Shown here piece after piece: positions 5,638 to 11,847 of a stretch of DNA of 32,502 bases. A model generated the notes under the pieces. That model was given only the letters and a program-made list of their open reading frames with translations. It was not told where the DNA came from and did no database searches. The position numbers and the translations under genes are program-made. Source of the DNA: a virus; the IMG/VR virus record IMGVR_UViG_3300030104_002091, positions 1 to 32,502 of that record; one strand, written 5' to 3'. Positions within the stretch are counted from its first letter, which is position 1. Every line of letters starts with the position of its first letter.

Positions 5638-7644
5638 ATGTGGACAGAAGTAGAATGGGATAAATTGGATATGGACATATCTGATGTATCCTCAGAAATG
5701 ATAATAGGTCCTAAGAACATAGTAATGAGAAAGATTAATGATTTCAATAGATACTTTACTCAAAATACTTATGTAAGTGGCAATAGAACTATGGTAGAAC
5801 CATTGCCACCATTATCATTTACAAGAACATATAGGTGGAAACCTGGATATATGAAAATTGTAAATGAAATCATTAGTAGTAGATTGTTACAACTACACAA
5901 AGGTGGTAGTTTGGAAACAAAGTTTAACAGAATGGATAGAGGTCAGCATCAACTCAGACAGTTGAGATCAAGACTCTTAGATATTGACGATCTTATGCGA
6001 GAGTTAAGACTAAGAAAAGCAACTACTGATCAAGATGTAGAAGCAGCAACAGAAAATATGCAGAATGTTATGGATATATTTCAAAACAAAACTAAAGAAG
6101 CAGATGAAATGTTTTCTTTGAGAGATGATATGGAAATATCTATGGTGTTTAAGTATTGGCAACCTAATACTTCACATTTAGATGAAGATGAACAGTTGTC
6201 AAGTTCTCAAATAAACTTATTGAAGTTTCTTACTGGACATTTATGTATGGCTATACATATGAAAGATCCAGAAATGGAAATACTACATAGCAGTTTTGGA
6301 GAACGAAGACAAGTAAAATCATATGGTAAGATTAAACTTGAAAATGATATATATGTTCTGTATCAGATTCCTTTTTATGCAATGTTTCAAGCATTGTATA
6401 TGAGAAAGTTTCATGATTTGCAAGCAAAAGATATTAATAATAACTATCAATATAGAAATATGATACAAGGATATCTAGGCGGACAAAATCTGGACACTTC
6501 TTATGAAGGACATGGAAGAGTACATTACAGTGGACTATCTACTGAATTGTTAGGTTGGTGTGGTAATAGTGAAAGCGGACAAAGATGTTTTCCATATATC
6601 AGTAAGGCTAGTTCTTATGGCGACGAATCAACTGGTTCTCCAGTTTTTGGTGCGTTTGATGTAAGTCATTATCCAACAAGCACTTGTTTTGGTAATATGG
6701 ATGAACATATTAGAAATGCATTTGTAAGATTAGATTTCTTATCTATTATGCATCTATTGCAACATTGGAATAGATATGATATACACGATACAAGACCTCT
6801 AAACAACTTACAAGAAAGTTTCTATACTTTACCAAAAGATAGAATACATTCTGATTTTATTAAAGATTATACAGATCTTAATATAATTAGAATACATGCA
6901 AAATTGTTTAAAGATGTTGATACAAGACATATGAGAGGGTTTTGGGAAGATAGTTATCATGAATATAAACTAGATGAAAGAGACCACTATGGTAGTAGAG
7001 AATATCGGAAAGAACAATATGCAATGTTAGATAAGTGTTGGTTACAAGAACCTGAAGCATCAAAAATTACAGTTGGTAATAGTAATGTTACACTTCGTGC
7101 AATGTTTGGCTGGGATTTTAGTATGCAAAACTGGATACCTAACAGTTTAGTTATTCAAGAAAATCTACATCAATTATATCTAATGCAAATATTAGATGAT
7201 GATAATTGCGTTGACGATCCAAAGGAAATAAGAGATCTACACATTACTGCTTATCAAGAATATATATATTCATTGGTAGATGCAGTTAAAAGAGTATTAG
7301 ATGAAGATCAATGCTTAACAGTAGGTCATGGATTATACGCAAAGATGGAAAATCTTTTAGATTTTGTAGATAATTTAGAATGGACTGAAATAGAAAAAAT
7401 GCATAGTGCATTTCAAGAAAAAATCGAAGACATCAACAGAAGATTATCAGATTTAGATATCGATAGACAACTTCCATTTACAGAAGAAGAAGAAGATCTA
7501 TATGAATCAGGTTATGATGATGAATTTGAATTTGAGTTAAACACAGTAGATTTTCCTGGATTAAGACCAGGTGAATCACCAATAGCATATGAACGAAGAT
7601 TAAATGCTATTTCACAAACAGAAAGAGAGGATAATGATGAGTAA
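5638..7644 (+). CDS. Large protein with a candidate E2-like conjugating region
   Basis: The gene encodes 668 aa with a strong ribosome binding site, AAGGAGAG. The layout is an N-terminal globular part (1-95), a coiled coil (about 95-165), a central domain (about 200-400) and an acidic C-terminus. The central domain contains FPYIS (318-322), then SHYPTSTCFGN (343-353), and about 20 residues later LLQHWNRYDIHDTRPLNN. E2 enzymes carry a His-Pro motif, a catalytic Cys in a C-[LF]-G-N setting, and a later Leu-Leu...Asn-Pro-Leu-Asn stretch. Here His344, Pro346 and Cys350 fit that plan, with a shorter His-Cys gap than in eukaryotic E2s. The E2 assignment is my inference, supported by sitting between a Gly-Gly-tailed protein and JAB and E1 genes. 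The other parts are not recognised and could bind substrates. Confidence 0.55.
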   Translation: MWTEVEWDKLDMDISDVSSEMIIGPKNIVMRKINDFNRYFTQNTYVSGNRTMVEPLPPLSFTRTYRWKPGYMKIVNEIISSRLLQLHKGGSLETKFNRMDRGQHQLRQLRSRLLDIDDLMRELRLRKATTDQDVEAATENMQNVMDIFQNKTKEADEMFSLRDDMEISMVFKYWQPNTSHLDEDEQLSSSQINLLKFLTGHLCMAIHMKDPEMEILHSSFGERRQVKSYGKIKLENDIYVLYQIPFYAMFQALYMRKFHDLQAKDINNNYQYRNMIQGYLGGQNLDTSYEGHGRVHYSGLSTELLGWCGNSESGQRCFPYISKASSYGDESTGSPVFGAFDVSHYPTSTCFGNMDEHIRNAFVRLDFLSIMHLLQHWNRYDIHDTRPLNNLQESFYTLPKDRIHSDFIKDYTDLNIIRIHAKLFKDVDTRHMRGFWEDSYHEYKLDERDHYGSREYRKEQYAMLDKCWLQEPEASKITVGNSNVTLRAMFGWDFSMQNWIPNSLVIQENLHQLYLMQILDDDNCVDDPKEIRDLHITAYQEYIYSLVDAVKRVLDEDQCLTVGHGLYAKMENLLDFVDNLEWTEIEKMHSAFQEKIEDINRRLSDLDIDRQLPFTEEEEDLYESGYDDEFEFELNTVDFPGLRPGESPIAYERRLNAISQTEREDNDE

Positions 7645-8548
7645 ATTCGTAATGAATCAAGACGATTGGAATACTATACAACAGTACTCTAGATATGCTT
7701 ATGATGAGCATGGTTCAGAGATTGGTGGATATATGCTTGTTAAAGAAGTTGATAACAAGTTTGTATTTACTGATCCAGTAATACTTGAACAAGAAATTTG
7801 TGCAAGTAATACAGAAATAACAGCAGACGCTGTTAGTGATTACACAGTTAAAATGGAATTGAAACATGGTAAAGGAGAGTATTGGTTATGTTGGTGGCAC
7901 AGTCATCACACAATGGGTGTGTTCTGGTCTTCTACAGATCATACAGCAATCAATCAACATAAATCAGTGCTTGGTAGATATACATTTAATTTAGTTGTAA
8001 ATCTAAAACAAGAACATATTCTTAGAGTATGTGATTGGAGAACTGGTATACAAACTGATGTTCAAATGGAAATAGGTAATCATGAAATACCAGATCATAT
8101 TATCAATGAAGTTGAAGAGAAGTGTACAAAGCCTAAACCTGTAACATATAGATATTCGACTAAGAATACACCTAATACATTTAACAATATGTATGGTGGT
8201 GGATATTACAATCAAATGAATATCTGGGCTACTGATAAAACAGATGAAGAAAGAGTACAGCTTGAAGCAAAGTTAGATAATATCTTACAAGACTATACTA
8301 ATGATTCTGATTATCCAAAGTACAGAAAAGCTGTAGGAAATTTAAATAGAAAACTCGGTAGGAATAAGAGTGAACTTAAAGTTCTTATAGTAGAGCATGA
8401 ACAACTTGCATCATGTGTACATTTGCTAATGGCAGATGATTACATTTATGCAAAAGGTGCTGATAAACCAAATATACAAGAGTTAACTGATTTTGAACAG
8501 TCTTTTGGTATTTCAAGAAGTATTAGTACGAAAGGAGAAATGAAATGA
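7637..8548 (+). CDS. JAMM/JAB metallopeptidase (deubiquitinase-like)
   Basis: JAMM enzymes are zinc isopeptidases that cut after the Gly-Gly of ubiquitin-like proteins, for maturation or removal. The gene encodes 303 aa from the ATG at 7637, which has AGAGAGG upstream and overlaps the previous stop. All motif residues are present: Glu28 (SEIGGYM), and HSHHTMGVFWSSTD giving His88, His90, Ser98 and Asp101 in the exact His-x-His-x7-Ser-x2-Asp spacing. The usual Pro after the second His is replaced by His91. The N-terminal 150 residues form the JAB domain. The C-terminal half is charged and helical, with no recognised domain. The stop overlaps the E1 gene as ATGA. The likely job is to trim the Asp-Val-Glu tail of the modifier at 5268 and to remove it from targets. 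Confidence 0.92.
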   Translation: MSKFVMNQDDWNTIQQYSRYAYDEHGSEIGGYMLVKEVDNKFVFTDPVILEQEICASNTEITADAVSDYTVKMELKHGKGEYWLCWWHSHHTMGVFWSSTDHTAINQHKSVLGRYTFNLVVNLKQEHILRVCDWRTGIQTDVQMEIGNHEIPDHIINEVEEKCTKPKPVTYRYSTKNTPNTFNNMYGGGYYNQMNIWATDKTDEERVQLEAKLDNILQDYTNDSDYPKYRKAVGNLNRKLGRNKSELKVLIVEHEQLASCVHLLMADDYIYAKGADKPNIQELTDFEQSFGISRSISTKGEMK

Positions 8549-9183
8549 ATGAGAGATATTCTGGATTAGTTAATAACTTTGATGAATATGCTTATCATTT
8601 CTTGGGTTGCGGCGCTATTGGTAGTGCCGCAGCTACAACTATGGTAAGAATGGGTGCAAATATGGTACATTTATATGATATGGATCGTGTTGAAAGCCCT
8701 AATATCGGTGTATCAATATATGATACTAATGATATTAACAAACCAAAAGTAGAAGCATTGAAAGATAAGTTGATAGCAATTAATCCAAGTGCATACATTA
8801 GTACGCATAATGGTGAATTTGAGAACATATTACAAGAACCTCGTAATGTGATTATTCTTGGATTTGATTCTATGAACTCAAGATTAGATGCAGTAAAGAA
8901 TATTCTGGGCTTAGAAAAACCTGAAATACTTATTGACGGTAGAATGGGTGCAGAGTATTATCAGCAGTATACATTTGAACGACCAACTCTTAAAGAATAT
9001 ATAAAGACTTGGTACGAAGATGATACAGCAGATGATGTACCATGTAATCAAAAAGCAACCAGTTATTGTAGCAATATGACTGGTAGTTTGATATGCAACA
9101 ATGTAAAAAAGATACTGAAAGATGAACCTTATATTAAAAATTTCTCTTTCAATTTTGTTACTTGTTCATTAGATTTACATTAG
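8545..9183 (+). CDS. E1/ThiF-family adenylyltransferase (modifier-activating enzyme)
   Basis: ThiF/E1 enzymes adenylate the C-terminal glycine of a ubiquitin-like protein. The gene encodes 212 aa, a minimal single domain. The nucleotide loop GCGAIG is at 21-26. The second strand ends LYDMDRVESPN with Asp45, Asp47 and Asn53. Lys66 and Lys68 follow, then GFDSMNSR with Asp108. The C-terminal third contains VPCNQKATSYC (Cys167, Cys175), which matches the position of the ThiF/E1 catalytic or zinc Cys. The arginine finger common after the Asn (Asn-x-x-Arg-Gln) is not evident. It lacks the extra domains of eukaryotic E1s. The strong AAAGGAG binding site is 7 bases before the ATG. It is the last gene of the cassette and is followed by a large hairpin. 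Confidence 0.92.
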   Translation: MNERYSGLVNNFDEYAYHFLGCGAIGSAAATTMVRMGANMVHLYDMDRVESPNIGVSIYDTNDINKPKVEALKDKLIAINPSAYISTHNGEFENILQEPRNVIILGFDSMNSRLDAVKNILGLEKPEILIDGRMGAEYYQQYTFERPTLKEYIKTWYEDDTADDVPCNQKATSYCSNMTGSLICNNVKKILKDEPYIKNFSFNFVTCSLDLH

Positions 9184-9197
9184 TAATATATTAACTG

Positions 9198-9252
9198 GTG
9201 TGGGGGCTATATACCTCTCTATATCCACTATCAATCTCATTGGTCCCCGCAC
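9198..9252 (+). other. Intercistronic hairpin ending the ubiquitin-like cassette
   Basis: GTGTGGGG (9198-9205) pairs with CCCCGCAC (9245-9252) with one G-U pair, around a loop of 39 bases. It lies 15 bases after the E1 stop. No U-run follows, so it is more likely an RNA processing or stability element than a strong terminator. Confidence 0.5.
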
Positions 9253-9273
9253 TCTATTATGAAAGGAAAAGAA

Positions 9274-9684
9274 ATGAAATCAAATATAAGTGAACTTATA
9301 TACAATCAAGAAACACAATCAGATCATAATGATTGGGAACATAGAATGCCTTACAAAGAAATGTTCCAAAGTAAGGATATAGACTTTACAATAGAACTTG
9401 AAAACTTAATTACATTCCATCAATGTTGGGAAAAATATCACAACAATACAATATGGTGTCAATTAGGTTTAGTAAGAGATGATACAGAAAAAGTTTTAAT
9501 GGCATCACAAGGTTATCCAGTCAATGAGATAACTGATCAAAAACCATATGGTCCAAGTATGCGTATAGACATAGGCACTTTACACGAAGTTGCTATATGT
9601 GAAAAGCATTCAATACCATATGAGTTGCTATTAAAAATGAAAATCAAATATATACATGTTAAAATGAGAAGGAGAGTGTTATGA
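9274..9684 (+). CDS. Hypothetical protein after the E1 gene
   Basis: The gene encodes 136 aa from the ATG at 9274, chosen because GAAAGGAAA lies a suitable distance upstream; an earlier in-frame ATG at 9259 has none. The product has an acidic, His- and Asp-containing N-terminus, a core with Trp and Cys (CWEKYH, IWCQLGLVRDD), and a very basic end MKIKYIHVKMRRRVL. No domain is recognised. The stop overlaps the next start as ATGA. It lies after the hairpin that ends the conjugation cassette, so any link to it is uncertain. Confidence 0.68.
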   Translation: MKSNISELIYNQETQSDHNDWEHRMPYKEMFQSKDIDFTIELENLITFHQCWEKYHNNTIWCQLGLVRDDTEKVLMASQGYPVNEITDQKPYGPSMRIDIGTLHEVAICEKHSIPYELLLKMKIKYIHVKMRRRVL

Positions 9685-9884
9685 TAACAGAAGTAATACA
9701 GCCTAAGAATAAAGCAATGACGGCAAAAGAGAGGGCTCTGACAGCAGAGCTCTTTCGTAAAAGATACGGAGCATGGTATTTCTTTACTTATAAAAAGTAT
9801 AGTACCTTTCGTATAAATGGTAAAAATAAATCTTGGTTAGAAAAGTTTGACAAACAAACAACAAGAGATAGGCAAGGATGGTAG
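9681..9884 (+). CDS. Small basic hypothetical protein with an internal hairpin
   Basis: The gene encodes 67 residues rich in Lys, Arg, Tyr and Trp, for example RYGAWYFFTYKKYSTFRING. Such a composition suits a nucleic-acid or protein binder, but no family is recognised. GAAGGAGAG before the ATG and the ATGA overlap with the gene before support translation. The coding sequence carries a strong hairpin at 9730-9755. Confidence 0.6.
   Translation: MITEVIQPKNKAMTAKERALTAELFRKRYGAWYFFTYKKYSTFRINGKNKSWLEKFDKQTTRDRQGW
9730..9755 (+). other. Strong hairpin inside a coding sequence
   Basis: AGAGGGCTCTG (9730-9740) and CAGAGCTCTTT (9745-9755) form an 11-bp stem with two G-U pairs around the loop ACAG. 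It lies near the start of the 9681-9884 gene and is unusually GC-rich for this genome. Confidence 0.5.
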
Positions 9885-9886
9885 TA

Positions 9887-10177
9887 ATGAACGAGAAAAA
9901 GTGGTCAATAAAACATGAGGGTAAGTTAAATCCTAATAATATCATCTTCAATAATAAGTATAAAGAACTATACGAAAAAATGAAAAAAGTTGATGATAAA
10001 ATTAAAGAAAATAGAGAAGCAATAGAAGCAGAAGAAGATCCAGGACTGTTAGTATGCACAGTATGTAACACAGGTTCAAATCCAGCAGGACATGCTGAAG
10101 AGTTTGGAGATATATGGGTTGCATATTGCAATGGTTGTGGTGACTACGGTGAATTTATTTACGAAAAATACTTGTAA
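9887..10177 (+). CDS. Zinc-ribbon protein
   Basis: The gene encodes 96 aa from the ATG at 9887, with AAGGA upstream and just after the preceding stop. The first half is charged and helical, with a coiled-coil look (about residues 25-50). The second half has Cys57-x2-Cys60 and Cys81-x2-Cys84, with knuckle sequences VCTVCNTG and YCNGCGDYG. Such four-Cys ribbons bind one zinc ion and are found in nucleic-acid and protein-binding modules. It is not a RING finger, which needs two zinc sites, so an E3 role is not supported. It lies between the conjugation cassette and the replication genes. Confidence 0.75.
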   Translation: MNEKKWSIKHEGKLNPNNIIFNNKYKELYEKMKKVDDKIKENREAIEAEEDPGLLVCTVCNTGSNPAGHAEEFGDIWVAYCNGCGDYGEFIYEKYL

Positions 10178-10194
10178 AATTCACAACTTAGGAG

Positions 10195-10225
10195 TATATT
10201 ACAAGGCTCAATAGAGCGTAATATA
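10195..10225 (+). other. Intercistronic hairpin before the replication genes
   Basis: TATATTAC (10195-10202) pairs with GTAATATA (10218-10225), and the inner GCTC/GAGC adds four pairs around the loop AATA, with a 3-base bulge on the left. It sits in the 72-base gap between the zinc-ribbon gene and the gene at 10250. Confidence 0.55.
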
Positions 10226-10249
10226 AATAAGAAAATGAAAGGAACTTAA

Positions 10250-10828
10250 ATGAAGTTCAAAGGTAAGGAATACACAGAAGTAAAAGATCGTCTTGACGCA
10301 TTCTTGTCAGAATATCCCGAAGCAACAATAGAACCTAGATTAGTATCTGTAAATAATATTACAGACACACCATCAGGTGAAAGATGCAACGAGTATTTAG
10401 TGCAAGCTACTGTGTATCCTATGAAAGAAGACAAACCAGATTGGTTTTATGTTGGACACGCAGCTGAACGTGACAATACAGGGTTTGTTAATAAGACATC
10501 AGCACTAGAAAACTGTGAAACATCTGCAGTTGGTAGAGCCTTAGCATTTGCTGGATTCGGTGGAGGTTATTCAATAGCTTCTAAAGAAGAAGTAGAAAAT
10601 GCAAAGACTGCTCAAAAGAAATCACACGTAACAATAAAAGAACTTGAAGAGTTAGATAAGTTAGCTGCTCAAGCATCTAAATTTATGGGTGATGAACAAC
10701 ATCTAAAATACAAAAAGCAAAGACAAGATGGGTACTTTGATACTAAAGTTAGATTAGGTACTACAAAATCTTACTTTGAAAAAGTAATACAAGATGGAGG
10801 CAAAGATGACAAAAAGAAAGATGCCTAG
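10250..10828 (+). CDS. Probable ssDNA-annealing or recombination-type protein
   Basis: The gene encodes 192 aa. The diagnostic-looking stretch is at about residues 80-120: NKTSALENCETSAVGRALAF followed by a glycine-rich turn and SIASKEEVENA. A Glu/Thr-Ser-Ala-x-Gly-Arg-Ala-Leu motif of this type occurs in many phage proteins near SSB and primase genes, and recalls ERF and Sak/Rad52-type annealing proteins. I infer a role in ssDNA handling, with family uncertain. The C-terminal third is Lys/Gln/Asp-rich and probably flexible. A strong GAAAGGAAC site precedes the ATG. It opens the replication gene group and overlaps the next gene by 23 bases. Confidence 0.5.
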   Translation: MKFKGKEYTEVKDRLDAFLSEYPEATIEPRLVSVNNITDTPSGERCNEYLVQATVYPMKEDKPDWFYVGHAAERDNTGFVNKTSALENCETSAVGRALAFAGFGGGYSIASKEEVENAKTAQKKSHVTIKELEELDKLAAQASKFMGDEQHLKYKKQRQDGYFDTKVRLGTTKSYFEKVIQDGGKDDKKKDA

Positions 10829-11057
10829 TGAGCACAGAATCGAGGGCTTAAAAGAAGGTGATATACAACCAATCAGTAATGACCATGGTGATTTTGTATT
10901 ATTAAGATTACCATTAAATGATACTGATTATGGATATCAACTTATCGATACAACAAGATCTGTTGTTGCATTACAAACACATTGTGAATCTCACAATGAT
11001 ATGATGCGTGATGCTATTGCAGATAAAACTAACGAATACATGGAGGATAGTAAATAA
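10806..11057 (+). CDS. Small hypothetical protein in the replication group
   Basis: The gene encodes 83 aa. The start at 10806 is preferred because TGGAGG lies 5-6 bases upstream; an in-frame ATG at 10794 lacks this. After a basic N-terminus comes a strand-like region (FVLLRLPLND, YGYQLIDTT), then a helical acidic tail. It shares bases with the genes on both sides (23-base overlap, then TAATG), so it is tightly coupled to the ssDNA-handling genes. No domain is recognised. Confidence 0.68.
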   Translation: MTKRKMPSEHRIEGLKEGDIQPISNDHGDFVLLRLPLNDTDYGYQLIDTTRSVVALQTHCESHNDMMRDAIADKTNEYMEDSK

Positions 11058-11596
11058 TGGCTATTACAGGTACTAAATACAAAAATAGTAGTAAGAACAT
11101 TCGTAATTATTTTGTGAATGATACTACAATAACTGATGTTGAAGTGATGGACTCACCTTATACAGACATGAGTTTAAAATTGCAATTAACAGATGATAAC
11201 AATGGATATACATACACTTGTTTTGTAAATCAAAACTTTGAAAAAGATCAAAGCGGTGTTGTAACAGGTATGTCTTATCCAGATGATCTTAACACATTGT
11301 TTGTTGCAGCTAAATGTGATCTTAATGTTAGTGATGCTGGAATACTAGATACTAAATCACTAGAATCTCTAGTAGATAAACAAATATCTTGTATCAGTTA
11401 CAAATCAACAGGTAAATACAAACGTAATACTTGGGGTGTTGTATCTAATCCAGATAGTAAAGAACAACTTGAATCAAGGTTCAATCAACAAATAGCTAAA
11501 GGTTATCCTAAAGACTATGATAAGTCTACATCCGAAACTGAAGTAGTTATTGAGACTGCAAAAGAAACCTTCAAAGGTGAGGAAGTACCCTTTTAA
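11057..11596 (+). CDS. Probable single-stranded DNA-binding protein
   Basis: SSB proteins coat ssDNA during replication and recruit partners through an acidic C-terminal tip. The gene encodes 179 aa. The N-terminal 120 residues have a strand-rich pattern (TTITDVEVMD, MSLKLQLTDD, YTYTCFVNQ) compatible with an OB fold. The C-terminus is low-complexity and acidic, ending KGEEVPF, close to the DDDIPF tip of bacterial SSB. GGAGG lies upstream, with a TAATG overlap. Position beside the primase-helicase fits. OB-fold membership is inferred. Confidence 0.62.
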   Translation: MAITGTKYKNSSKNIRNYFVNDTTITDVEVMDSPYTDMSLKLQLTDDNNGYTYTCFVNQNFEKDQSGVVTGMSYPDDLNTLFVAAKCDLNVSDAGILDTKSLESLVDKQISCISYKSTGKYKRNTWGVVSNPDSKEQLESRFNQQIAKGYPKDYDKSTSETEVVIETAKETFKGEEVPF

Positions 11597-11847
11597 TGAC
11601 AGCTGAAGATATAGTTATTGCGTGGATTAAAAGTATTAAAGGTAAAAATAATATCTTTTATAGTTATGATTTGGAAGGTGCAATACCATTGTATGGTAGG
11701 TTAGCACACCAAAAAATACACACTGCAAGTACTTATGCTAGGGCATTTAGAAAGATACGTGAAAGTAATACTTTAAGAAAGCATGGCATAAAACTAGAAG
11801 AAGTTGAACATAAAAGTGGGAAAGTAAAAGGATGGAAAATAGGATAA
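11596..11847 (+). CDS. Small helix-turn-helix-like protein
   Basis: The gene encodes 83 aa. The order of helices followed by a Lys/Gly-rich end (HKSGKVKGWKIG) suggests a winged-helix fold: AEDIVIAWIKSIKG, then a loop, then GRLAHQKIHTASTYARAFRK as the candidate recognition region. It could be a DNA-binding helicase loader or regulator. It starts as TAATG on the SSB-like stop and overlaps the primase-helicase gene by 16 bases. The fold call is by eye only. Confidence 0.5.
   Translation: MTAEDIVIAWIKSIKGKNNIFYSYDLEGAIPLYGRLAHQKIHTASTYARAFRKIRESNTLRKHGIKLEEVEHKSGKVKGWKIG

Noticed and set aside
5638-8548. Lambda-type tail-assembly JAB/Ubl pair (K and I)
   Set aside because: The JAMM gene is among early and replication genes on the opposite strand to the tail genes, no NlpC/P60 domain is fused to it, and an E1 is present.
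9887-10177. RING-type E3 ligase for the conjugation cassette
   Set aside because: Only four Cys in two pairs are present, one zinc site. A RING finger needs eight ligands.
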